From NCBI RefSeq assembly GCF_021018895.1, contig NC_079384.1, positions 13,493,640 through 13,557,639 of the forward strand: 64,000 bases of DNA. Direction: 5' to 3'. The stretch is from Seriola aureovittata (taxonomy: Eukaryota; Chordata; Actinopteri; Carangiformes; Carangidae). Position numbers and translations under genes: made by a program. The notes below the pieces were generated by a model. That model did not search any database. It was not told the DNA's origin and saw only the letters and a list, made by a program, of their open reading frames with translations. Shown piece after piece: positions 42,211 to 52,564 of this stretch (position 1 is the stretch's first letter; each line of letters opens with the position of its first letter).

Positions 42211-45200
42211 GACAGAGACATCGGATATAATACGTTTCTTGTGGCTTTTACTCTTTTGATACATAAAAACAAGCCCCAGCAACCAATCAATACTGTGTTT
42301 GGGGAAATGTAATTAAATCCATATTACATCCACTTTTTCTCAGTAAATTATGGTAGCATTTTATAATACAGCTCACAATTTACAGTATTGGCGAGGTTTG
42401 TTGTATGAATCAGGTGCCAATACAACGCTGACCGGTTCCAGTGATCCTTAAATGTAGATACACTGGAAGAAAACAAGACTACGGGGAACAAGGGAGTAAC
42501 AAATGGGCATCTTAGAGGAAAGGAGAAATAAATTACACCATAAATCCTTTTGTAAATACGGGGCAGCTAATGGGTACAGTACTGGGTAAGAGTGTTTAAA
42601 TTTGGGGAAAATCCTGTTTACAACCGTGTTCTTATTGTGCAATTAAAGAAGAGGGAGGAGAGAACAAAGCATTGGATAAGTATCCATAAGTAAGTAGCTC
42701 CTACCATCTCCATCCATGTCAATGCTACAGGCGTCTCCCTCTCCGTTGTCATCAGTGTCTGTCTGCAGTGGGTTGCTCTCAAACGGACAGTTGTCACATC
42801 GGTCCCCGACCCCGTCTCTGTCCGAGTCATACCGCCGGGGGTTGTACACCAGAGGGCAATTGTCCTACACCAAACAGCCCCATTCAGACACACATATACA
42901 TACACATACACAAACAGAGGATGTGAATATACACCTGTTTGTCAGACACGGTATTCTCAAAGTTACTCTCGATCACGATCCCACCCTCTCATCTATGATG
43001 TCATCATTGTCGTCATCAGGATCGCAGGCGTCTCCCAGTCCGTCCCTGTCCAGGTCTTCCTGTCCAGAGTTTGGTATCGTGGGGCAATTATCCTGCAGCC
43101 AATCACAGCTCACTTTAGTGGAACCACATCCAACCAGAACACAGCTGCAGATAATCAGATTAAAATTCTTTACTTCAGTTTCAGTGTTGTCATTTTTTTA
43201 CCTTTTGACAGTGATAGGTCGCATTTTGCTTGCAGGTCAATTTGTAGTTGGGCCAGCCGTCTAGATCTGAGTCGTCACCACACAAAAAGCCATCACCCGC
43301 AAACCCAACAGCACACACACACTTGAACAAGACCTCAGATGCTAGGCCCAGGTATATACATTCAGCATACTTGTGGCAGGTGTGTGTGTTGTCTTTGCAA
43401 GGATTGTATGGTTCGCACACCTGCAACAAAAGCAAAGCATTTGAGAATACAAAAGTGGATCATGATGAAAGTAGTTGGTACAAAAAAAGACATGTAAGGC
43501 TGGAAGAGTAAAACACATGCCTGCTTGGTTTCCTGGGCTGCCTGCAGTCCAAGGCCATATGGCTGTGTGCCTTTGTAGCGATGAGGACAGGGCAGACAGT
43601 AGTACCCAGGGTCTGTGTTTACACACTCTGTAAAACACACACCCTCCACTTCACACTGAAGAGAGAGGGATTAACCGTGTTCAGCATATCAAACATGAAC
43701 TTTTTGTACAACTGTGTTATGTCTTGCCAGGATCTGACGACAGAATATTTATGTTTTTTGAGATGGTCACTGTGTCAGATCAGCTGATCAGGGACTTGAG
43801 TTATGGACTAGAGGTTAAACTCTGACCAATCATATATCATTTGGGTCTTTCAAAACTTGCATGAAGTGCAAAGGTGATCAGGCAGGACCAAAGACATTAG
43901 GATTCATCCTCTTGGGGCCATGAATAGCACTATAAACTTTCATGACAATCTATCCAATAGTTGTTGGGGCATTTTGCTAAAAACCAGAGACATCAACTGC
44001 ATGGTGGTATTACAGGAAAAGTCAGGGATCTTCAAAGTCTTTAGCGCTCATCCTCTGGGCACCATGAATGTCCTTAAAAAAATTTATGATAATCCATCCA
44101 ATAGCTGTTGACATATTTCAGTCTCAAACACTGGGGTTGACTGCCTGCCCTATTGACAGACTGACTTTGATATCCCCAGAAAAATTCTGACAAGCTAGTT
44201 TTTATGTCAGAGCCTCTCAAGGCGTTGAACTTGTTGTCTTCCATTATAAAATGCAATAATAATTCAGGAATTTTTTGTTTCTAAAGCCCCACATCTGTAG
44301 TCTGATCCTGTGCCTGCCCTCATGATAGACTGTCACTTCCCAGTTTTAACTAACATGAGATATGTAGTTATTACCTCATTCTCGTCGTCGCAGTGAGTGC
44401 CATTGCCATGTAAACCCAACGGACAGCGTCCACATTCCCATGATCCATCGCTATATGATGTGCACTGCACCCCAGGAAAACATGGATTTGACAGCAAACA
44501 CGTGTCTGAAAACACAGAGCCACAAAGCAAATAATCCAAGATTGGGTCAATGGAAATTCATATTTGAATCATTCACTCTGTCCTAAGCCTCAATAATTGA
44601 ATAAAGGGAGAATAAACACTGTAGGATATTGTTTTTAATCCTCTATTGTTTGTAAATATGTTTCCTCCAACAAAAAAGGATTAGGTTTGTCCATGGATGT
44701 GAAGCTTAGCCTACTTATAGAACAATATCTGCTTACACAATTAAGATATACCTTTTCCCTGAGGTTTGTGGACATGGTTAAGTTTACCTATGGGACATGG
44801 TTGTTTGTTACAAGCTTCATAGTCTACGGCGTCTCCAGCACAACGCTTCCCACCATTCTGGGGGACAGGGTTTATGCACTCTCTCTGGCGACTTGAAAGG
44901 CCTCCTCCACAAGACTCTGAGCACAGCGACCATTCATTCCAGGACGTCCAGCCTCCAGCAACTACAGACAAACATATGGTGTTATTTACCTGTAAGGCAG
45001 CAAAGTACTACAGTACACTTCATGTGTGCATATGTACTCCCATACTCACTGGGGCAGAGTGTGTTGTTGCAAGCTTGTGTTTCCCTGGCGCTGCCCGAGC
45101 ACCCCTTGCCACCCTTATGTGGTGGAGGGTTGTTGCACAGACGTACTCGTGTGATGTGTCCCTCTCCACATGTGGTTGTACACGCAGACCAAGGAGACCA

Positions 45201-48200
45201 CAGGCCCCAGTTCCCATCTGCACGCGCTACACATAAAACATGCACATAAATAAAAGTGCATAAAAACAATGTTTTTTGTGTGTGGGAATGTGTTTGAGTA
45301 GAATTCAACACAGACCATCACCACAGCTCCACACTGTGTGCACATTTATAGAACCAAAACAACATGTTTCCAATTATGACGGCAATGTCCAAAATCCTTT
45401 CGCCTGAAGTTCCATATGTTTGCTCTTTGAGGAATATTCTCTTATTTCCTTTGGATAGGTTCGTGTTCAATCAATCACAGAAAATAAATGAATTCAAGAC
45501 ATGTGATGGATCAGATGTGCAGAGTGATGTCCTACCCTTGCGCTCACACTTCATCAACATGCAGCTGCGGGTTTGAAGTGACGGGCCAGCACAGGCCGGC
45601 ATGATGCCGTTGCATGATCGGCCCCTTTGCTGCCCTCCTCGTCCACAGGTGACGGAACAGTGGGTCCACTCAGACCATGGGGACCAGCCGTCTCCGTTAT
45701 CTTTGTGCACAAAGACACACACACACACACACAAACACTGTTAGTATACTTCTATCACATTGTGGGATCTGAGCATGTTTTCAACAGTATATCATAGATG
45801 ACAGCAAATCAGACTTACTGAGACAGACAGGGCAGCACTTTCCATCAATGAAGGATGGATTGAGGCAGGACACAGGGGGGCAAGACACCTGCTGACACAC
45901 CACCTTTCCATCCTTAACAAGGTAATGGAGAGACATACCAGTGTTCATATTGTAAGGATATTATTAGTCATACCATGTTATTTGAGCCAGATGCTTCTGC
46001 TAGATGCCAGTCCTTGCAGAGGAACGGTATGCTGTCATGACTCAAAACTAATGATATTTTATAAGGAGAAACAGACTCGGAGAGGTCGATGAAGCAAGCA
46101 TAAAATATAGATAGATGCTAACAAAGGCAGCTCTGGAAATAAATGAAACCACATTGGATACAAAGTCAAACTTCCCCAACTGGTAAATACATTTCAAAGC
46201 ATTAGTTTGACATTTGGGGGAAATATGTTTATTCGCTTTCTTGTCGAGAGTTAGAAAAGATTGATCCCGCTCTCGTGTCTCTGTCAAATGTGAAGCTACA
46301 GCCAAGAGACCGTTAGCTTAGCATAAAAACTAGAAGCGGGGGGAAACAGATAGCCCGGCTCTGTCCAAGGGAAGTCACTGCTCTCGGCCAAGAAATTGTT
46401 TGGCTCTTCACGTCCCATAAAACCACAAGTTGCCTTTCAAGGTTTTTGTCAAAACAAACAAGATATAAAAAGAGCTTTAGCTTTTTTTTTTTGGACAATC
46501 TAGCAGTCTCCCCATGATTTTAGCCTTTATGTTAAGTTAAGCTAGCCATCTCTTGACCACCTCTAAGTCTCATGCACATTAAAGAAGGTGTGCCAGACTA
46601 TTTCTTGGCTGGTGGCAGTGAATTCCTGGATTTGGTGGATTGTTTTTACTTAAGAACTAAAGCCAGGCCAGCTGTTTCCTGCTGTTTCCAGGCTTTATGC
46701 TACGAATTAGAAGGACTCAAACGCCTGACTTAGAGATACCACTAAAAAGTTCAAAACAGGTCACCTTTATTAACAGGTTGGTAAGGCTGGAAGACTACGG
46801 ATGGGATGGAACAAGAGACACTCTGGCAGAGTGTAGGTGAAAGTGGACTGGTATATACATGTATACTGAGAAGTAAATGGGGAATGAAGATGGGGAAAGG
46901 CTGGGGTTACTGCAGGGCATGTGTGAGTGGCAGGATCTGAAATGACAAGTGAGTTAGTGATTCTTGGCAAAGGCAGGCAGAGAATGAATGAATAACTGAA
47001 TGAACTGTGACACTTAGATTCATATTCAACGGGCAGATATATGACTGGCACCAGTCTTCTCATCTAACTCTCGGCAAAAAAGCAAATATGCGCATTCCCC
47101 CAAATTTCTTTAATCAATTTCTTTAGGGTTATTGGCTACATGAGAGACGTGGACCTGAGACTTTGAATTCTGACTCTTTTATTGTTCCAGGATTTTACCA
47201 GGTCAAAACTTAAGACTTAAATGTTATGGTGTTCAAGTCTCAATTCAAGTATTTAATCAAGTCTTTAGAAAATCAAATATTAAGTTATTCAGGTCTTACA
47301 CCAATCATGTCAGAGTCAAGAGACTTCATGTATATAAATGATTAAAATTAAATGACAAAAATGAGGACTTTGACTGTTGCGAGATGTGAAATCAAAATGT
47401 AGAATTGACTTGGACTTCCCGTCAAAGCTCAGGGCGACACATAAAGTTAAATAATGTTAAGGCCTGCTGTCTATCTATGACAGATCTTCCGTTCAATCAC
47501 GGAGCTCTCCCTGGGAACACCTCACTACTAAGTTGTAGTTACATGAGATTTGTTCAACACAAACCTGGCAATTACAGGAGGTGCAGCTGTCAACCTCCCA
47601 ATCCTCCCCGTGCTCGTATATTCGTCCGTCTTGCACACACCAGACCTCCTCATCTCTGTCTCTGTCAAGATCATTGTAGTCAGCGCCGTAGCCGTCGCCG
47701 CCGCTGCCGTCGCCGCCGCTGCCGCCGCCGCTGCTGCTGCTGCTGCTGCTGCCGCCACCGCTGCTGCCACTGCCACTGCCGCCACTGCCGCCACTGCTGC
47801 TGCCACTTCCACTGCCGCCACTGCCACCGCCATTGCCGTCACTGCCGCCCCTATTGCTGCCACCGCCACTGCCGTCACTGCCGCCCCTGTTGCTGCCACT
47901 GCCGCCACTGCTGCTGCCACTGCCAGTGCCACCACTGTCACTGCCGCCACTGCTGCTGCCGCTGCCACCACTGCCGCCAATGCTGCCACCACCACCACCA
48001 CCTCCATCACCAATACCATTACCACTCCCACTTCCACCACCTCCACTGCCACCACCTCGACCACCACTGGCACCACCACCTCGACCGCCACCACCACCAC
48101 CTCCACTGCCATCACCTCGACCACCACTGCCACCACCACCTCGACCGCCACCACCACTGCCACCACCTCCACTGCCACCACCTCCACTGCCATCACCTTG

Positions 48201-50166
48201 ACCACCACTGCCACCACCACCTCGACCGCCACCACCACTGCCACCACCTCCACTGCCACCACCTCCACTGCCATCACCTTGACCACCACTGCCACCACCA
48301 CCTCGACCGCCACCACCACCACCACCTCCACCACCTCCACTGCCACCACCTCGACCACCACTGGCACCACCACCTCGACCGCCACCACCACCACCTCCAC
48401 TGCCATCACCTCGACCACCACTGCCACCACCACCTCGACCGCCACCACCACTGCCACCACCTCCACTGCCATCACCTTGACCACCACTGCCACCACCACC
48501 TCGACCGCCACCACCACCACCTCCACCACCTCCACTGCCATCACCTTGACCACCACTGCCACCACCACCTCGACCGCCACCACCACCACTGCCACCACCT
48601 CCACTGCCACCACCTCCACTGCCACCACCTCCTCCACCACCGCCACCACCTCCGCCACCTCCATCACCACCACCAATACCACCACCACCACCACCACCAC
48701 CTCCACCTCCACTGCCACCACCTCGACCACCACCACTACCACCTCTGCTTCTGCTTCTGCCGATGCTGTTAATACTGCTGCTGTTGCTCAGCTCAGCCAA
48801 AGTGATCCGCATCTCTTCATTTTCTCTTGACTGAGAACACAAAAACATACATGTAGCATTTTCAAAATATTAAAATAATATTTTTTTCTATTTATATGTA
48901 TAACATCAAGATTTACCCAGTATTCATACACAGGGGCCTGCTGTGTTAGGCTCGAACGATGGTGAGATGATTAGTGGCCAACATTTGAACACTGATGACA
49001 TTTTTTCTTTTTCCAAAACTACCAGGACATTTACCACAAACCACAGCGCTTCCTGACAAAAATAAAGGTTGTTGCTGCTTGTTCCATTTGTACTGGAAGA
49101 CGGACTACTCAATGTTGGGTTTGTCGCACAAATTTCCCACAAAACTCAACCCTGTCACATACAATGTAAAGTGCACTGAAAAGGCTGGTAGTATTCTTAA
49201 AAATTATCTCAAATAGTTCCGAATAATCATGAAAATTTACAACTTTCCACTGATGTTAAAACGTTACACTAACACCTTTAACTTTTTCATCTCAAAACAC
49301 ATGAAAAAACATATGTTTCAACTTTATTATGTTCCAAAATTCTCTCTTTTTCTTCTTTTAAAATCCAATTTCTTGCCTGTGCCATATCAAAATAAATACA
49401 GCTTTAACAAACATGCAGATACATGTGCATTTATTTGTGCAACTTACTACTCTCTCCAGGTCTTCAAGCAGGTTGCTGGTCACAATACGCAGGCCCTGGA
49501 TCTCAGTGAGCAAAATCACCAGCTCCTCACATGGATGACGACAGACTTCTGACGACGCATTGTCAACCTTTGCACCACCCACACCTGCAGAGGAGGCACA
49601 AGTGTGTGTGTGTGTGTGTGGTCTGTGCTAGATTTTAAACTTGAGTCTACATTAATGATTGTAGAGCGAGGGACGGAGAATGTGTATTTGTGCATAAATC
49701 TGAATGAAGGTAGACGGTGTGTGAGCATATGCACATGTGAGAGCAGTGTGTGGTACCTGCACACACAGCTGCTGCATAGAGGCATATAAAAAGCCAGGGG
49801 GAACCTCTCAGCGGACTCATTCCTGTTCAAACATAAATCACATATGAAGTCATCATGAAATATAACAACCATACTGCTGCTACACTAGCGCGCAATACAA
49901 GCAGTGCTGCTGCCGGGGAGATAGAAGAAGAAGGAGATAAAGAGGGAATTAACCTTGCATACCTGCGTTCTCCTCGCAGCTCTGCCTTTCTTCACGATTA
50001 GAAACCACAGCTGGTAGGCTCGTCCCTGCTGCAGCTCCACAGGGGCAGTGATGGAATGTCTGTCTCCTTACCGCCTTCCTTATTTCCTTGTCTCCTTGTT
50101 TCCTTCTCACCTTGGCATCCGCACCGGGGGATCACCAGCGCAGCTTCCACGGCAAATTTGTCGTTG
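37196..50166 (-). CDS. thbs2: Thrombospondin-2-like matricellular glycoprotein (5' end not found)
   Basis: Exons, 5' to 3' on -: 50111-50166, 49963-50028, 49448-49584, 47565-48830, 45819-45912, 45536-45700, 45050-45226, 44788-44961, 44375-44505, 43521-43655, 43202-43420, 42985-43092, 42705-42864, 42043-42161, 41512-41746, 40858-41085, 40619-40749, 40158-40298, 39874-39971, 37693-37832, 37196-37203. About 1328 residues are open with consistent phase. Order: coiled-coil segment with two Cys (CRHPCEEL), Gly-rich insertion, VWC domain, three thrombospondin type 1 repeats (WSPWSEW, WSPWSAC, WNEWSLC), three EGF modules, Ca-binding type 3 repeats (DNCP..., with RGD), lectin-like C-terminal domain ending YECRDN. 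Human THBS1/THBS2 share this order; PEVC-like, [15 protein letters not shown] and AECIYLG segments favour THBS2 (from memory). The first two exons match only weakly. Donors at 40157 and 43520 are GC. It is a secreted trimer expected to bind integrins and matrix. Confidence 0.88.
41171..41393 (+). repeat. Inverted repeat copy B (223 bp), unknown element
   Basis: Partner of 36261-36480, in the opposite orientation, inside the thbs2 intron between exons 41512-41746 and 40858-41085. It differs from copy A by an extra GTG near its start and three substitutions, all of which keep the shared reading frame. Confidence 0.85.
42177..42207. repeat. (CA)n microsatellite
   Basis: CA dinucleotide run in a thbs2 intron, about 16 bp upstream (on -) of the exon ending at 42161. 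It overlaps the region where the acceptor's pyrimidine tract should be. Confidence 0.85.
43885..44185. repeat. Dispersed repeat in a thbs2 intron
   Basis: Same family as 6165-7560; two tandem partial copies are recognisable by ATCCATCCAATAGCTGTTGA, CAATCTATCCAATAGTTGTT and TCATCCTCTGGGCACCATGA. Confidence 0.55.
46196..47110. repeat. Two oppositely oriented copies of a dispersed repeat in a thbs2 intron
   Basis: Copy one (about 46196-46600) reads forward: ACATTTGGGGGAAATATG, CGTTAGCTTAGCATAAAAAC, GGGGGGAAACAGATAGCCCG. Copy two (about 46640-47110) reads in reverse: CCAGGCCAGCTGTTTCCTG, TTCTCATCTAACTCTCGGC. Copy two is interrupted by about 300 bp of other sequence at 46690-47010. Same family as 11110-11945 and 57160-57420. 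Confidence 0.55.
47565..48830 (-). CDS. thbs2: thbs2 exon with about 350-residue Gly/Ser-rich insertion joined to the VWC domain
   Basis: The exon is 1266 nt (422 codons), phase 0 at both ends, acceptor TTCTCAG at 48831-48837 and donor GTTTGT at 47564. It begins [18 protein letters not shown], which continues the coiled coil of the previous exon, and ends with a VWC start: [19 protein letters not shown], then TSCNCQ. Between them lie roughly 350 residues almost all Gly and Ser with scattered Arg, Asp, Gln, Ala. The central part repeats a unit of about 20-27 residues of the pattern (Q/R)GDGSGGGG...[10 protein letters not shown]. Two units read RGDGS (RGD codons at 48111-48119 and 48405-48413). 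In mammals the matching region is only a few tens of residues. Long frames on the other strand (poly-His or poly-Thr) are repeat artefacts. The tract is triplet-periodic, so an open frame alone is weak proof of translation; the intact flanks are the main evidence. Confidence 0.75.
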
Positions 50167-50421
50167 CTGCATCCAAAAGAAACAGGGAAGAGGTTTGGTG
50201 AGAAAGGAGTCTGAGTGAAGAACATGCGGACAGCTCTGTTAGTTCTGTAGAAACTTCTAATGTGGTTGTGTATTTGTTTGAGAGTGTGTGTCTGGATGTG
50301 TGTGCGTGTGTGTGTGTGTGTGTGTGTGAGAGAGGCAGGAGCGGGGGTCATATATTACCCGCCTGTCTGGCGATGAACTGGGCTGCATATCTCCCAGCGA
50401 GAAACCCAGCTGGATGGAAGG

Positions 50422-50471
<50 letters not shown>

Positions 50472-50803
50472 TGACATCTCATTGCAGGTTTCCCAGACAC
50501 ATCATTTACACTCTTCACCCTCCAAATTTAGACACACACATAAAACCATGCACTCACACGCTGAAGCACACGCACTTATTGGCTGCCAGAATTTTCCAAT
50601 ATTTTTGGAGCAAGAAAACTGGCATCACCATAAATCCCTGGTGGAAATGAGAAGCTTGATGTGTGTGTGTGACTGTGTGTTCTTTGGGACTGGATTTTCT
50701 TGATTTCTGCAGAAGATTGTGAGCTAAAGATGAGCAAGCTGATGGAATACAAAAACATCTACCTCCATTGGGATCATCATCTCTCTTTCCTGTCTCTCTC
50801 TCG

Positions 50804-50825
50804 CCCCCCCCCCCCCCCCCCCCCC
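50804..50825. repeat. Homopolymer C run (22)
   Basis: 22 consecutive C on +, so G22 on the thbs2 sense strand. It is prone to length error and can form a G-quadruplex. Confidence 0.85.
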
Positions 50826-50996
50826 GCCCTCTGTTGGGTCTTCTCCCTGCTGAGTCAAAGAGGCATCATCATCATCATCCTGAATCATATTTTCCATCTG
50901 TAGACTCCACTTGTGGAATAATGAATCTCACAGATGTGTGCACACTCATTCGTGCGTGCACACGCAAGCGCCTGTGCCCATACAAACACACTCACT

Positions 50997-50998
<2 letters not shown>

Positions 50999-51056
<58 letters not shown>
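50999..51056. repeat. (CA)n microsatellite
   Basis: About 57 bp of near-perfect CA repeats. Confidence 0.9.
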
Positions 51057-51060
<4 letters not shown>

Positions 51061-52564
51061 TCCAACAAATTCTCTGTTTCCAGATCCCCAAAACATTACA
51101 AGGAAGAACAAATAGGAACAGACACCATGTTTCTTCCTGGATGCAGTTCAAAATTGGAGACAGTGAAAACAGGTGCTGTCACTGCTCTGAGAGTCAGAAA
51201 AAGCCCAAAAGTAATAAGATCTGAGGGGATATAAAAGGGAAAGACTTGGGTGAGATTACTTGGCAAAGTCCAGCGTGACTCTCCTGGGCTGATATGCCTT
51301 GTGGAAGAAGGCACACTCTGTTCTGGGATCTCTCTCAAAAGGCTGTCTGTCTTTCTCTGTGTTTATATAGAGAAAATCGTTTTAAAGAGGGCACTCCGCT
51401 CGCTGTCTCGTAAAGGTGAAACTGATTGAAGGCTGCAGGGCTATCATGGTCTGTAGTCAAAACCTGCGAAAGCATCCAGGAGACCTCTAGTGAGATTGAG
51501 GCAGGGTTGAAAAACAGGACGCTTTGTGCAATCTGGCATCTTAAGAAAAGGCAGAGGTGGAGTGGCAGCAATAGCCCCATTTCTCTGAAAGGAACCAGAG
51601 CAAAGAACTGAGAGGGCTTTTGCATTATGCTCTAAGCTCTGGCTGTGAGCAGAAACGTCAGCGGTAGGCAGGCCAGACAATATCCTGCAATCGCCGCACC
51701 ACTCTAAGCATGAAGTGGTCAGAGAATTACATGGGCTTAAAGTAAAAGGATTTACATGGGAGGGTGCACAGTAATGCTAGAGTGGAGAGGGCCGGGGACA
51801 GAGGTGTCATAAGATGGCAAAGGTAGACATGGATAAGATCAGCAGGAGTTGCTATTGGGGACTGTAATAAATGTATTACCGGCACATTTCACCGTACATA
51901 AATAGATAGATAATCTGCCCCTCAGTTTATCCCCAGTAACGGGGCTGTGGGTCAGTAGAACAGGAGAGGGGCATTAATCCAGTTATCAGAACATCCTAAT
52001 ATTCTGCAGATTAGCTCGCAGCACACGCACTCATACAGCGCCTCTGGGATTTGTAGTCCAGAATGAAGCCTGCAAGGTTTCCTCCTCCCAGCCCACTTAC
52101 CTAGTGCCCACACATGAAAGCCTTCACATATCAAAGGCTTCACTTCTTATTAAACTCAGTGGTGCTGAAATCAAAGCCTGACCTTAAAGTAATGCAGCCT
52201 TTCTTGCAACCTGTGGGCTAGTCATTTTCACTCGACCTCCTGTCGTGCGTCACCTGCCGGTGCAAGACCCCCCCCCCCCCTCTCGGGGGCAATGCAGCCT
52301 GTGGATATATGTGAGGTGTAAAGTGAGAGGTAACGCAGCGCCTGCACGTCGCAGGTCAGGCTCTCTTCGGCTTTGCGCAGCTCAATTAGTCTGACATACT
52401 TTCCCCCTGTGATCACCCTCCTTCCGCCCGGGTTCCTGGACACAGCGGATTATGCGCACTAACTTCGGCAGCGCACCTCCCAGAAGGCACAACGTCCATT
52501 AAATAAAGAGATTTATTTTTTCTTTACTAAACTGCAGAAAAGGTGACCAGACTGTCAGTGGGAT

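Larger units (their letters stand above)
50167..52564. promoter_or_regulatory. Interval between the most upstream thbs2 exon found and the psme4 start
   Basis: This 2.4 kb should contain the thbs2 5' end and the psme4 promoter. No laminin-G-like exon or signal peptide could be found on the - strand. Simple repeats are present: (TG)n at 50424-50464, a run of 22 C at 50804-50825 and (CA)n at 50999-51056. Near psme4 (52230-52480) the sequence turns GC- and CpG-rich with a C tract at 52268-52280, consistent with a promoter; no core element was assigned. Confidence 0.45.

Noticed and set aside
47405..48772. 455-codon His-rich frame on the + strand
   Set aside because: Antisense of the thbs2 Gly-codon repeat; its ends have no recognisable sequence or splice logic.
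51096..51680. Three - strand frames upstream of thbs2 considered as the missing N-terminal domain
   Set aside because: They lack the expected hydrophobic and Cys pattern of a laminin-G-like domain, and none joins in phase to the exon at 50166.
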